Shown: positions 1 through 10,181, counted from the first letter of the stretch. The stretch: 64,000 nucleotides of DNA from CAISCU01 sp943361925 (GCA_943361925.1 CALRIT020000007.1:62001-126000), one strand, 5' to 3'. Program-made: numbers and translations. Notes: generated by a model from the sequence alone, not told the origin.

Positions 1-2
1 CT

Positions 3-3000
3 ATTTATACCTATGCAACTACAACTGCATCTCCTTATGGACCAATTGCTCCATTAGGAACAAATGGTAATTATTTCACATTTGTTTCAAACGCTGGATT
101 AATGACAGTAAGTGGAACTGAAGTTGTAAGAACTGTTGATCCTGTTTCAATAGGAAGTGGTAACAATGTAATGTTAAGAGTTAAAGTTACTACAGCTGGT
201 CAGGTTCCAAAAGACTTAACCCAATTAAACTTTAATACTACAGGAACCTCAAGATTGGCTGCTATTGCCAGTGCAAGAGTTTTCTTCACAGGTAGCAGCG
301 CTACTTTTGGAACTACAACTCCTTATGGTTCATTGGTAACTTCACCTTCTGGTGCTTTTTCAGTTACAGGAAATCAAACATTAGCGGTTGGAGATAATTA
401 TTTCTGGTTAGTTTATAATGTTTCAAGTTCTGCAATTTTAGGAGATAGTTTAGCAGCAGAATGTCCAAGTTTGGTATTCAATGCAACTACAACTAATCCG
501 GTTTCACCTGCTGCAGGTTTTAGAGTTGTAAGTGCACCTATGACTTTTGTTAGTGCTTCTGCAACTCAATCAGTAATCAGTAAGGTTGAACAGAACTCAA
601 CAAATAACCAAATTTTAGATGTTCAGGTTGTTATGTCGTCTACAGGTGCTCCAATTCCTGTAACTCAGATTGACTTGAATACAAATGGTGGTGGTGCAAA
701 TCCTACAAATAAAATTACAAATGCAAAATTGTACTATACTGGTTCTTCATCATCTTTCTCAACAACTAATTTAGTTGGTACAACAGTTAGTCCTAATGGT
801 GCATTTAACATTACGGGTAATATGAACTTAGTAAATGGTACAAACTATTTCTGGGTTACTTATGATATCGTAAGTAATGCTCCAATTGGTGACTCAGTAG
901 ACTGTGAAATTAGCTCAATCACTGTTGGTGGTATTGCTCAATCATTAATTTCTGCTCCTACAGGTGTAAGAATTATCAGAGCTCCATATTGCAGCGCAGG
1001 TGCAACTTCACCAGCTGATGAGGAAATTTGGAATGTAACATTTGGTACATTAAATAATACTACAAACTGTACTTCAGTTGGTGGTCCTGGTTCAACAGTA
1101 AGTTCATACAATAACTATACAGCCTTACCTGCTCCTAATATTCCTGCCGGATTAGCTGTTCCTATGTCTATTTTAGGTGGTTCTTGTGGTGGTAACTTTA
1201 CTTCAAGAGTGAGTGTTTACATCGATTTAAATCAGGATGGGGATTTCTTAGATGCTGGTGAAATGGTACTTTCTCCTCCTTTTGCAACAAGTAATAATTC
1301 TGTTGGTACTTTATTTACAGGTTCTGTTACTTTACCTTGTTCTGCAAATGTTGGTTTTACTAGAATGCGTGTGGTTTACAATGAGGTAACTACAGTTACT
1401 CCTTCTTGCGGTACCTTCACATGGGGTGAGGTTGAAGATTACACTATTAATATTGTAAATTCTCCAGCTACTTTAACTTCAACAACTGCAATTCAAGTTA
1501 CAGGAAATACATCAGCAGGTACTTTAGATGTTCCGGTATTAAGAGTTCCTGTGAAAGTTTCTGCTACTCCTTGTTTACCTGGAGTAATCACTGAAATGAG
1601 ATTCAATACTGCAGGTTCAACTGCTGCTACAGATATTGTTAATGCTAAATTATACAAAACAGGTAGTTCAGCTACTTTTAACACTTCAAATTTAGTTGCA
1701 ACTGTTTCAGCACCTTCTGGTCAAATCATTTTCACAATGTCTGACACAGTAATTAATGATACTAATAACTATTGGTTAGCTTATGATGTTAGTTCATCAG
1801 CTATTAACAATAACGTCTTAGATGCTCGTTATGATAGCGTTCAAGCATTTGGAGCTTATTATACTCCGGTTGTTAGCACACCTGCTGGTAACAGAGTTAT
1901 TGCAACTCCAATGTCTTATGTTTCTTCTAATGCTGCTCATACTAGATTAGATAATGTTGAAACCAATTCTACAAACAATGTATTATTAAGAGTTTTAGTT
2001 CGCACTAGTACCAGTGGTTCTTCAATCAATGCTACACAATTTAACTTAAGCACAAATGGTGGAGGTATTGATACTTCTAATATTTCTGCAATTAAAGTTT
2101 GGTACACTGGTGCAAGTTCTACTTTTGCCACAACAACTCAGTTCGGAGCAAATTTCGTTCCGGTTGCTAATGGCGCTTCATACTCAGTTTCTGGTTTACA
2201 ATCATTATTAAATGATACTAACTATTTCTGGGTTACTTATGATATCAAACCAACTGGTACTGCAATTCTTGGTGATTCAGTAGATGCTGAATTAACTTCA
2301 ATTGTTATTGCTGGTAATACTCAGGTTCCTACTACTTCAGCTCCTGCTGGTATCAGAAAAATTCGTCAGCCTTATTGTACTTCTGCTGCTACAACAACTG
2401 CAGATGGTGAAATTTTAAATGTAACTATTGGTACATTCTCAAATACATCAACTTGTACAACTACAGGTGGTCCTGGTTCTACATTAAATATGTATTCGAA
2501 CTATTCAGCAACTATTACTCCAATTACTATTGTTGCAGGATTACCTACAAACTTCTCTATTCATGCTGCAACTTGTGGTGGTCAGTACAATGGTTATGTT
2601 TCTATTTTTATTGATTACAATAATGATGGTGACTTTACAGATGCTGGTGAGAACGTTCATACTTCTCCTTCATTCCTTTATGGTAATGGTGTATTCCGTA
2701 CAGGTTCTTTCACAGTTCCTTGTACTGCTACAACTGAACCTACAAGAATGCGTGTTATGTTAGTTGAAGGTACAATTCCTACTTCTTGCTTATCATATGG
2801 ATTTGGTGAAACTGAAGATTACACAGTTCAATTTGTTAATTCTCCTGCTTCTTACGCTACTTCTAGAGCAATCCAAAATACTGGAACAATTGCTGCAGGT
2901 ACATTAGATGTTCCAGTTTTAAGAGTTCCTGTTAAAGTTTCAGCAACTCCATGTTTACCTGGTATTGTTAATGAATTAAGATTTAGCACAACTGGTACTA

Positions 3001-6000
3001 CAAGTGCTGCTAATATTACAGCTGCTAAATTGTATGCTACAGGTTCAACTTCTACTTTTAATACAAATAAATTATTAGCTACAGTAAATTCTCCAAGTGG
3101 TCAAATCGTTTTCACAGTATCTGATACTGTTGTAAATGATACAAATAACTACTGGTTAGCTTACGATGTTGCTTCAGGTGCTGCTAATGGTAATTTCTTA
3201 GATGCTTCATTTGACAGTATTAATGCTTTTGGTGCTTATTATGTTCCAACCATTTCTAGTCCTACTGGTAATTTGGTTGTTTCTACACCTATGACTTATA
3301 TTTCTTCTGATGCAACTCATCCGGTATTAAGTAAAGTTGAAACGAATTCTACAAACAATCAATTGTTAAGAATAGTTGTTACAACTGGTGCTACTGGTGC
3401 TCCTATTAATGCTACTCAATTCAATTTAAGCACTAATGGTGGTGGTATCGATACTTCTAATATTTCAAATATTAAAGTATGGTATACAGGATCAAGTTCA
3501 ACTTTTGGTACAACAACTCAATTTGGTTCAACTTATGTTCCTGTTGCTTCTGGTTCTTATTCAATTACAGGCGCTCAACCTTTAACAAATGGTGCAAACT
3601 ATTTCTGGGTAACTTATGATATCAAAGGAACTGCGATTTTGGGTGATTCTGTTGATGCTGAAGTTGCTTCTATCGTAATTGCTGGTGTTACTCAAACTCC
3701 TACTACAACTGCTCCTGCAGGTAAGAGAGATATTAGAGCTCCATATTGTGCATCTGCTGCAACAACTAATTTCTACCATGAAATTACAAATGTTACTTTT
3801 GGTACTTTAAATAGTTCTTCTACTTGTGCTACAGTTGCACCAGGTTTGGGTTCAGTTAGTAGCTTGTACTCTAATTACCAAGGTCTTACTGCTCCAAATA
3901 TTGCAAAAGGAATTCCTGTTCCATTATCAGTTACAGGTTTCGATTGCAGTGGATTTAGTTTAGATGGTAGATTAGCTGTTTATGTTGATTTAAATCAAAA
4001 CGGTTTATTAACTGATCCAGGTGAATTAGTATACTTAAGTACTTCTGCTTTACAACCTGCAAGTGCAAGTTTATTAATGACAGGAAATATTACTATTCCT
4101 TGTACTGCAAATGCTGGTCCAACTTTGATGCGTGTGATTTACATGTATGTTTTCCCAACAACTCAGATTCCAACTCCTTGCGGAACTTATACTTATGGTG
4201 AAACTGAAGATTACACAATCAATATCGTTGATATTGCTCCAACTTATGTTGCTTCTAATACTTTACAAGTTACAGGTTCAGTTGGTTCAGGTACTCCTGA
4301 TGTTCCAGTATTAAGAATTCCGGTTAAAGTTGTTAGTTCTTCATGTACTCCTGGTCAAGTTACTGAATTCAGATTCAAAACTACCGGTACTACTGCAAAT
4401 GCTAATATTACAACTGCAAAACTTTACACAACTGGTGCTAGTTCAAGTTTCAGTACCAGCAAATTGTTAGGTAGTGTTACAAGTCCTAGTACTTCATTTG
4501 CTATTACTGTTTCTGACACTGCTATTAATGATACCAATAACTATTGGTTAGCTTATGATGTTTCTGCTGCTGCTTCAAATGGTAACTTCCTTGATGGTAC
4601 TGTTGATAGTATTAATGTTTACGGTACTTGGGTTATTCCTTCAAATACTAACCCTGCCGGTAACAGAGTTGTTGCAGTTCCTATGTCTTATGTTGCATCT
4701 ACAGCTTCTCATACAGATTTAAGTAAAGTAGAAACTAACTCAACTAACAATGTTGTTCTAAAAATTCAAGTACAAACAAGTACTGTTGGTGCTCCTATTA
4801 ATTTAACTCAGTTGAATTTAAGTACTAATGGTGGTGGTGTTGATACTTCAAATGTTTCAGCTATCAACGTTTGGTACTCTGGTGCAAATGCAAATCCAAC
4901 TGCTTCACAAGTAACACAATTTGGTAGTTCATATGTTCCAACAGCATCTGGACCTTATTCAGTTAATGGTATTCAAGCATTATTAAATGGTGATAACTAT
5001 TTCTGGGTTACCTATAGCATCAAATCATCTGCTATTTTGGGTGATTCTATTGACGGTGAATTGGTTTCTTCAGTGATTGCTGGTATAACTCAAACACCTA
5101 CAGTATCTGCTCCGGCTGGAAGAAGAGAAATTCGCGCTCCTTATTGTCCTTCTGCTGCTACAAGTAATGCAGATGAGGAAATTTGGAATGTTACTTTTGG
5201 TACTTTGAATAATACAACAGTTTGTACATCAGTTGGTGGACCTGGTTCAACTAACAGTATGTATAATAATTATACTGCTTTACCAGCTCCGGTTGTTTAT
5301 AAAGGTTCTGCTACTGCATTATCATTAAACCTTGCTTCTTGTGGTGGTAACTATGGTTCTTTTGGTGCTGTTTATATTGACTACAATCAAAATGGTCAAT
5401 TTACAGATGCTGGTGAATTGGTTTACTCAACTGGTGCTCATACAAGTAGTAATTTAGGTCAGATTTTCACTGGTTCAGTTGTTATTCCTTCGACTGCATT
5501 AAGCGGAACAACCAGAATGCGTGTACTTTATGTTGAAACTGGTACCTTACCTACTCCTTGTTTAACTTATACATGGGGTGAAACTGAGGATTATACAGTT
5601 GATATTCAAGATGCTCCATTCAACAACTACGTTTGGACAGGTGCTACATCAAATAACTATGCTACTGCTTCAAACTGGACACCTTCTCGTACTTTGGCTA
5701 ATTTTAATGATAAGTTGACTTTCAATAGCACAACTCCAATTTCAATTACCAATGTTCAAAATGAAGAAATTCGTGTATTAGAAGTTACTTCTGGAACTGT
5801 TTTGAATTTAACAGGGGCTTCAGGTAGTGTTTTATCTGCTAGAGATACATTTAGTTTAGGGAACAATGCTAGAGTTAGAAATTCAACTAACTTTACTGTA
5901 GGTGTTGGTGTTGATACAACTAAATTGGGTGTTAAATTAATCGGAACTTCTGCTGGTGTTGCTGGTAATTTCAGAGTATGGACTAATTCAACTAACAATT

Positions 6001-7007
6001 CAGTTTCTATGCCTTTAATTGATACTACTGGAACAACCAGGGAAATGACAATTGCGTATACTACTGCTCCTTCAACTTATGGTTCATTAACTGCAGGTTT
6101 CGTTAGAGCGGTTGCGGGTAATACTGGATTACCTCTAACTGATTTAGTTGCTACAGTAACTGCAACTACTACAGGTACTAATGGATATTGGACTTTAACT
6201 CCAAATGGAATTGCTGGTGGTGAATTCACTGCTACTATCAATGCTACTGGTTTTGCTGGTGTAAATAGTTATGGTAGCTTAATTATGCTACGTAGAGCTG
6301 GTACAACTTCTGCTTGGAACTTGAACGGTACTCACTCTACTACAATTGGTTCAAATTCTGCTCCAATCTTAAGTCGTACTAATATGACTCAATATGGTCA
6401 GTTTGCTGCGGGTGGTGATGCTTCAATTAATCCATTACCGGTTAGTTTGATTTACTTCAGTGCTAAAAACGTAAATGGTGATGTAAACCTTGATTGGGCT
6501 ACAGCCTCTGAAATAAACAATAAAGGTTTCTTTGTTGAACGTAGTTTAGATGGTGAGAATTTTGAACAAATTGGTGAATTTGTTAATGGTGCTGGTAACA
6601 GTAAAGTAACTCTAAAATATGCTTCAGTTGATTATTCAGCTTTTGCTAAAACTGGTATGACTACTGTTTACTACAGATTGAGACAAATTGATTTTGATGG
6701 TCAATTCACTTATTCTAATGTTGCTGTAGTTTCTGATGAAGATGTTTTAGGTGATGATGTAAAAGTTTTCCCTAATCCGTTTGTTACTTCAGTTGGTGTA
6801 AGCATTGAAGCTTCTTCAAATGCACCTGCTACAGTTAATGTGGTTGATATGCAAGGAAGAGTTATTAGCTCTGAAGTTGTTAATGTAAAATCTGGTAATA
6901 ACTACCATGAAATTAAGAATTTAGGAAGCTTATCTAATGGAGTTTACTTCGTTAAGGTTTCTGTAAATGGCTTAAGCAAAACAACTAAAGTTACTAAAAC
7001 TAACTAG
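3..7007 (+). CDS. Giant T9SS-secreted repeat protein (BNR-associated N-terminal-like and GEVED domains), 5' end outside window
   Basis: The frame is open from the first bases, so this is the C-terminal >2300 residues of a larger protein. It is built of about 1.38-kb units. Each unit has two beta-sandwich domains resembling the BNR-repeat neuraminidase N-terminal family (recurrent 'NYFWVTYD', 'GDSVDAE') followed by one Cys-containing GEVED domain ('GEVEDYTI', 'DLNQDGDF'). Four GEVED domains begin near 980, 2365, 3735 and 5136, each with an 'APYC'-type start. After the last comes an 'NNYATASNWTP'-type segment, a region starting 'PLPVSLIYFSA', and a C-terminal T9SS type A sorting domain ('VFPNPF' ... 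'NGVYFVKV', from about 6760 on). The protein is therefore expected to be exported and anchored at or released from the outer surface. Its adhesive or enzymatic role is unknown; no catalytic domain is visible in this part. Confidence 0.88.
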   Translation: MYTYATTTASPYGPIAPLGTNGNYFTFVSNAGLMTVSGTEVVRTVDPVSIGSGNNVMLRVKVTTAGQVPKDLTQLNFNTTGTSRLAAIASARVFFTGSSATFGTTTPYGSLVTSPSGAFSVTGNQTLAVGDNYFWLVYNVSSSAILGDSLAAECPSLVFNATTTNPVSPAAGFRVVSAPMTFVSASATQSVISKVEQNSTNNQILDVQVVMSSTGAPIPVTQIDLNTNGGGANPTNKITNAKLYYTGSSSSFSTTNLVGTTVSPNGAFNITGNMNLVNGTNYFWVTYDIVSNAPIGDSVDCEISSITVGGIAQSLISAPTGVRIIRAPYCSAGATSPADEEIWNVTFGTLNNTTNCTSVGGPGSTVSSYNNYTALPAPNIPAGLAVPMSILGGSCGGNFTSRVSVYIDLNQDGDFLDAGEMVLSPPFATSNNSVGTLFTGSVTLPCSANVGFTRMRVVYNEVTTVTPSCGTFTWGEVEDYTINIVNSPATLTSTTAIQVTGNTSAGTLDVPVLRVPVKVSATPCLPGVITEMRFNTAGSTAATDIVNAKLYKTGSSATFNTSNLVATVSAPSGQIIFTMSDTVINDTNNYWLAYDVSSSAINNNVLDARYDSVQAFGAYYTPVVSTPAGNRVIATPMSYVSSNAAHTRLDNVETNSTNNVLLRVLVRTSTSGSSINATQFNLSTNGGGIDTSNISAIKVWYTGASSTFATTTQFGANFVPVANGASYSVSGLQSLLNDTNYFWVTYDIKPTGTAILGDSVDAELTSIVIAGNTQVPTTSAPAGIRKIRQPYCTSAATTTADGEILNVTIGTFSNTSTCTTTGGPGSTLNMYSNYSATITPITIVAGLPTNFSIHAATCGGQYNGYVSIFIDYNNDGDFTDAGENVHTSPSFLYGNGVFRTGSFTVPCTATTEPTRMRVMLVEGTIPTSCLSYGFGETEDYTVQFVNSPASYATSRAIQNTGTIAAGTLDVPVLRVPVKVSATPCLPGIVNELRFSTTGTTSAANITAAKLYATGSTSTFNTNKLLATVNSPSGQIVFTVSDTVVNDTNNYWLAYDVASGAANGNFLDASFDSINAFGAYYVPTISSPTGNLVVSTPMTYISSDATHPVLSKVETNSTNNQLLRIVVTTGATGAPINATQFNLSTNGGGIDTSNISNIKVWYTGSSSTFGTTTQFGSTYVPVASGSYSITGAQPLTNGANYFWVTYDIKGTAILGDSVDAEVASIVIAGVTQTPTTTAPAGKRDIRAPYCASAATTNFYHEITNVTFGTLNSSSTCATVAPGLGSVSSLYSNYQGLTAPNIAKGIPVPLSVTGFDCSGFSLDGRLAVYVDLNQNGLLTDPGELVYLSTSALQPASASLLMTGNITIPCTANAGPTLMRVIYMYVFPTTQIPTPCGTYTYGETEDYTINIVDIAPTYVASNTLQVTGSVGSGTPDVPVLRIPVKVVSSSCTPGQVTEFRFKTTGTTANANITTAKLYTTGASSSFSTSKLLGSVTSPSTSFAITVSDTAINDTNNYWLAYDVSAAASNGNFLDGTVDSINVYGTWVIPSNTNPAGNRVVAVPMSYVASTASHTDLSKVETNSTNNVVLKIQVQTSTVGAPINLTQLNLSTNGGGVDTSNVSAINVWYSGANANPTASQVTQFGSSYVPTASGPYSVNGIQALLNGDNYFWVTYSIKSSAILGDSIDGELVSSVIAGITQTPTVSAPAGRREIRAPYCPSAATSNADEEIWNVTFGTLNNTTVCTSVGGPGSTNSMYNNYTALPAPVVYKGSATALSLNLASCGGNYGSFGAVYIDYNQNGQFTDAGELVYSTGAHTSSNLGQIFTGSVVIPSTALSGTTRMRVLYVETGTLPTPCLTYTWGETEDYTVDIQDAPFNNYVWTGATSNNYATASNWTPSRTLANFNDKLTFNSTTPISITNVQNEEIRVLEVTSGTVLNLTGASGSVLSARDTFSLGNNARVRNSTNFTVGVGVDTTKLGVKLIGTSAGVAGNFRVWTNSTNNSVSMPLIDTTGTTREMTIAYTTAPSTYGSLTAGFVRAVAGNTGLPLTDLVATVTATTTGTNGYWTLTPNGIAGGEFTATINATGFAGVNSYGSLIMLRRAGTTSAWNLNGTHSTTIGSNSAPILSRTNMTQYGQFAAGGDASINPLPVSLIYFSAKNVNGDVNLDWATASEINNKGFFVERSLDGENFEQIGEFVNGAGNSKVTLKYASVDYSAFAKTGMTTVYYRLRQIDFDGQFTYSNVAVVSDEDVLGDDVKVFPNPFVTSVGVSIEASSNAPATVNVVDMQGRVISSEVVNVKSGNNYHEIKNLGSLSNGVYFVKVSVNGLSKTTKVTKTN

Positions 7008-7030
7008 TCTTTGTTAATCTTAATATAAAA

Positions 7031-7057
7031 GGGGTGGCCTCGGCCGCCCCTTTTTTT
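7031..7057 (+). terminator. Rho-independent terminator of the giant T9SS gene
   Basis: A GC-rich hairpin, GGGGTGGC / GCCGCCCC with a four-base loop and one G-U pair, is followed by seven T residues, 24 nt after the stop codon. Confidence 0.85.
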
Positions 7058-7190
7058 GTTATTAATTGGACCAATCTTAATATCTTATGGATTCCATTTC
7101 TAAACTAAAAATTCTAATGAGCTAGTCACTAAAGTTAAAACGAAGTGTTTAAGAATAGATTTAAAGTTTTCTTATTTAATTCATAACCCA

Positions 7191-7230
7191 AAAAAGAGGC
7201 TGTCTCAAATGTTGAGACAGCCTCTTTTTT
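7191..7230. terminator. Bidirectional terminator between convergent genes
   Basis: A perfect long inverted repeat (arm AAAAAGAGGCTGTCTCAA, 3-nt loop) is flanked by A and T runs on both sides. It can therefore end transcription from the left gene and from the methyltransferase gene on the minus strand. The 130 nt between this and the preceding terminator hold nothing recognisable. Confidence 0.85.
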
Positions 7231-7247
7231 ATTTTAATGACTTATGA

Positions 7248-8021
7248 TTATTTCGTAGCTTTAAGGAATATATCCCAGGTTTGATCTAAATTTTCCTGGG
7301 TTAAGAAAAAGTCGCTTGTTTCTATTTCCAATGTTGTGCTATTAGTTTCTTTTAGATTTTTTCTCATTAAACTGGTGAGCCAATTGTATGGAATTACTAA
7401 CCATGATGCCGGAAGTATTTTGTGCAGTCCTAAAGGGTCTAATTTTAGAATTTTTTTAGCCCACTTAGCATTGTCTTCATAGTATTTGTTCACTTTACCA
7501 TTTCCTTGTACTCCATATAGCTCTATTTTATCAAAAACACTTCCCGCTTCTTTTTTCATTTCATCAAATGTGTATTCATGTACATGAAATGGATTTCTTG
7601 CAATACTCATTTTAATATTTGGTGTTGAACATAAAAATGTTCCACCTGGTTTTAAAACCCTTTTTACTTCTTTAATGAATCCCAATCTATCTTCAATATG
7701 TTCGATAAACTGAAATGCTGTTATAACTTCCAAACTGTTATCTTCAAATGGTAGGGGAGGTACCCTTGATGAGATAAAGTTCAGATTAGTTTTATTTTTG
7801 TGCTTCTCATTTGCAATTTTTACAGTTTCGGCACTATAGTCAACTCCGGTTGTTTTGTTGCTGTAATCAGCTAAAAATTGTGTTCCATAGCCATCTGCAC
7901 AACCGATATCTGCTGTTATTTTATTTTTCACATACTCCGAAGCATATTCATAAGCAAAAAAGCATCTTTTTACAGTTACATTGTTACTATCTTCAAAACT
8001 TGGTCTCTCTCTATCAAACAT
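7248..8021 (-). CDS. Class I SAM-dependent methyltransferase
   Basis: A 257-residue cytoplasmic protein with a Methyltransf_11-type Rossmann core. It has motif I 'ADIGCADGYGTQF' near residue 40, an acidic residue after beta-2 ('TGVDYS'), 'LPFEDNSLEVITAFQFIEH' for motif IV, and 'VKRVLKPGGTFLCSTPN' for post-motif. The C-terminal 80 residues are helical and resemble those of small-molecule or O-antigen/ubiquinone-like methyltransferases. The substrate cannot be deduced. It is transcribed alone, divergently from the DUF2461 gene, from a -7 element at 8045-8052. Family assignment is firm; the specific reaction is unknown. Confidence 0.85.
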   Translation of the reverse strand: MFDRERPSFEDSNNVTVKRCFFAYEYASEYVKNKITADIGCADGYGTQFLADYSNKTTGVDYSAETVKIANEKHKNKTNLNFISSRVPPLPFEDNSLEVITAFQFIEHIEDRLGFIKEVKRVLKPGGTFLCSTPNIKMSIARNPFHVHEYTFDEMKKEAGSVFDKIELYGVQGNGKVNKYYEDNAKWAKKILKLDPLGLHKILPASWLVIPYNWLTSLMRKNLKETNSTTLEIETSDFFLTQENLDQTWDIFLKATK

Positions 8022-8044
8022 AATTTACAATTTTCTAAGTGTTG

Positions 8045-8052
8045 CAAAAATA
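8045..8052 (-). promoter_or_regulatory. Putative -7 element TATTTTTG for the methyltransferase
   Basis: It matches the Bacteroidota sigma-ABfA -7 consensus TAnnTTTG on the minus strand, 23 nt upstream of the ATG. It lies back to back with the plus-strand element at 8063-8070, so the two divergent genes share a compact promoter region. Confidence 0.55.
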
Positions 8053-8062
8053 CCAAAATCAT

Positions 8063-8070
8063 TAACTTTG
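8063..8070 (+). promoter_or_regulatory. Putative -7 element TAACTTTG for the DUF2461 gene
   Basis: It matches TAnnTTTG exactly, 20 nt upstream of the ATG at 8091. No clear TTG -33 box is visible. Confidence 0.55.
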
Positions 8071-8090
8071 ATGGCATAAGTTTAAATTTT

Positions 8091-8756
8091 ATGAGGATAC
8101 CTGCTTTATTTCAGTTTTTAAGTGATTTGAAAACTCATAATTCAAAGGTATGGTTTGATGCTAATCGTAAAGAATACCAATTACTTAGAGATGAATTTCT
8201 TGTGTTTATTTCAGATGTCCTTATTGATTTGGGTAAAATTGATGACAGGTTTTCTGCTATGAATGCTTCAAAATGTATTTTCAGAATTAATAGGGATATA
8301 AGATTTTCTAAAAATAAGGATCCGTATAAAACGAATTTTGGTATGAATTTAAACTTGTCAGGTTCGAAAGAATTTTTTTGTGGTTTCTATCTCCATTTAG
8401 AGCCTGAGAATACTTTTTTCGCTGGTGGAACTTATTTGCCTCCTCCAGCAATTCTTCAGTCTATTAGACAAGAAATTGATTACAATTCAAATGATTTTAA
8501 GAAAATAGTAGAGTCTAAGAAATTTGTTCAAGTTTTTGGAGGTATTTCAGGTGAATCTTTAAGTCGACCTCCAAAAGGATATGATGTAGACAATGAAATG
8601 ATTTCTTATATTAAAATGAAAAGTTTTATTGCTGAAAAGAAGATAATAGTTTCGGAGCTTACGTCTAATCAAATAAAAGAGCTGGTAGTTGATTACGCTA
8701 AATTAATTATGCCACTCAATAATTTTTTATTGACTGCTAATGGTCATTTAGGCTAA
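8091..8756 (+). CDS. DUF2461 / TIGR02453 family protein
   Basis: A 221-residue protein of a widespread uncharacterised bacterial and fungal family. It begins 'IPALFQFLSDLKTHNSKVWF', followed by 'NRDIRFSKNKDPYKTNFGM' and 'GFYLHLEPENTFFAGGTY', all hallmark stretches of the family. The ATG at 8091 was chosen because the family homology starts there and a TAnnTTTG promoter lies just upstream. The longer open frame reaching back to 7878 is antisense to the methyltransferase. Its last 20 nt overlap the 3' end of the convergent isochorismate synthase gene. Function is unknown. Confidence 0.85.
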   Translation: MRIPALFQFLSDLKTHNSKVWFDANRKEYQLLRDEFLVFISDVLIDLGKIDDRFSAMNASKCIFRINRDIRFSKNKDPYKTNFGMNLNLSGSKEFFCGFYLHLEPENTFFAGGTYLPPPAILQSIRQEIDYNSNDFKKIVESKKFVQVFGGISGESLSRPPKGYDVDNEMISYIKMKSFIAEKKIIVSELTSNQIKELVVDYAKLIMPLNNFLLTANGHLG

Positions 8757-9744
8757 CTAAATAGCCTCTAGTCATTTCTATTTTATTTTTTGTTTCTTCC
8801 CACTCTTTCTCAGGAATTGATTGGTTCGTAATTCCTGCTCCTGCATATTGAGTTATTCCATTTTTATTTATTTGTAAGCATCTAAGGTTTACAAAGAGTT
8901 GTATGTTGTTTTTGTTAAAGTAAGGACCAATTATTCCGCTATAAAATTCGCGGTTGTAATTCTCATTTTGATTGATATAGTTTGTTGCTTTATCTGTTGG
9001 TATTCCTCCAACCGCAGATGTTGGATTTAAATTACCAATAATTTTATTGATATCAATATTTGAATCAATTTTTGCACTGTACTTTGTAATTAAATGTTTA
9101 AGATTTCCTATTTCAAGTGAATCTGGGCCTGTTTTATTAACTTTAATACCTAGGTCTTTCATTGTATTTTCAATATGTACTTCAACCCAATTTTGCTCTT
9201 TTATTTCTTTTTCTGTCCATTCATTTTGCCCTTGAAATAATGTTCCTGCGAGTGCAACAGTTGATAACTCATTATTATTAATTTCAATAAATTTTTCTGG
9301 ACTTGCACCTAACCAAGTTCCGGTTATTTCAGAACTTATAAGATGAACAAATGCATTAGGATATTTTAAACAAAGGCTTTTAAATGATTCAATAACATTG
9401 ATTTTTGTAATAGACGTTTCAGCTCTTGATAACACAATCTTTTTCAATGTATCTGAATTATTCATACATGAAACCGCATCAGAAATTAATTGACAGAATT
9501 TGTCTTTATTTAGATTATTTACTGTTGTGTTTTGGAGATGGAATTTTAACTCTTCATAAGGAATATTTTCATTCAATTTCTCCTCCTTAACTATTAAACT
9601 TAAAACTTCGCTTCCTTTATTGAATTTGCCTAATAAAAATTTCTTGTTATTGTCTAATTGTATATCCTTCTCAGTAGATAAAATTAAACCATTCCAATAT
9701 GTAATTTCATCGGAGAATGGTAATTTGAAAATAACAAAGGCCAT
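8737..9744 (-). CDS. menF: Isochorismate synthase (chorismate-binding enzyme)
   Basis: A 335-residue member of the chorismate-utilising family, most likely converting chorismate to isochorismate for menaquinone synthesis. Visible motifs are 'KIVLSRAETS', 'TWLGASPEKF', 'STVALAGT' (the position of the catalytic-lysine/alanine region), 'LNPTSAVGGIP', 'REFYSGIIGP', and the C-terminal 'YAGAGI' with 'NKIEMTRGYL'. It is shorter at the N-terminus than classical EntC/MenF proteins, as is common in this phylum. Its ATG overlaps the TAA of the hotdog thioesterase by one base (TAATG), implying translational coupling. menF and entC-type enzymes are hard to separate by eye; menaquinone is inferred from the neighbour and the phylum. 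Confidence 0.85.
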   Translation of the reverse strand: MAFVIFKLPFSDEITYWNGLILSTEKDIQLDNNKKFLLGKFNKGSEVLSLIVKEEKLNENIPYEELKFHLQNTTVNNLNKDKFCQLISDAVSCMNNSDTLKKIVLSRAETSITKINVIESFKSLCLKYPNAFVHLISSEITGTWLGASPEKFIEINNNELSTVALAGTLFQGQNEWTEKEIKEQNWVEVHIENTMKDLGIKVNKTGPDSLEIGNLKHLITKYSAKIDSNIDINKIIGNLNPTSAVGGIPTDKATNYINQNENYNREFYSGIIGPYFNKNNIQLFVNLRCLQINKNGITQYAGAGITNQSIPEKEWEETKNKIEMTRGYLVSLNDH

Positions 9745-10181
9745 TACTTTTTTTCGGATGGAATAACCGCCATTGTTAAACGGCTAATTGAACATAGTTT
9801 ACCATCATCATCTGTCATTTTAATTTCCCAAACTTGTGTTGTTTTTCCTATGTGAATTGGTTTTGCTTCACCTGTAACAAATCCTTTTCCTGCAGGTCTG
9901 ATGTGATTTGCATTGATATCTAATCCTAATGCTACATAGCGTTCTCTATCTAAACACAAATTTGCAGCCATACTTCCAACAGTTTCTGCAAGCGTACAAT
10001 AAGCTCCGCCATTAACTACACCTAATGGTTGAACTGTCCTGTGATCTACAGGCATTTTGGCAATCAAAGAATCCTCAGTTAATGCAGTAAATTCTATTCC
10101 AATCCAATGACTTAATGTATTTTCACATCTTTTATTTAAAGCTTCAATAGATATTTCTTCTTTTTTGTAGAATATACTCAT
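9744..10181 (-). CDS. Hotdog-fold acyl-CoA thioesterase (PaaI/MenI type)
   Basis: A 145-residue single hotdog domain with 'VVNGGAYCTLAETVGSMA', including the Gly-rich turn and the catalytic Glu of the PaaI/YbgC-like 4HBT group, and 'ANHIRPAGKGFVTGEA'. Its coupling to isochorismate synthase suggests a role as 1,4-dihydroxy-2-naphthoyl-CoA thioesterase in menaquinone synthesis (MenI); this is inference from context. The gene starts inside the stop codon of the hybrid kinase gene (ATGA overlap at 10178-10181), so it is probably translated from the same message as the signalling proteins. Confidence 0.8.
   Translation of the reverse strand: MSIFYKKEEISIEALNKRCENTLSHWIGIEFTALTEDSLIAKMPVDHRTVQPLGVVNGGAYCTLAETVGSMAANLCLDRERYVALGLDINANHIRPAGKGFVTGEAKPIHIGKTTQVWEIKMTDDDGKLCSISRLTMAVIPSEKK

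Noticed and set aside
7878..8090. N-terminal extension of the DUF2461 protein
   Set aside because: This part is antisense to the methyltransferase gene; family homology and a promoter box point to the ATG at 8091.
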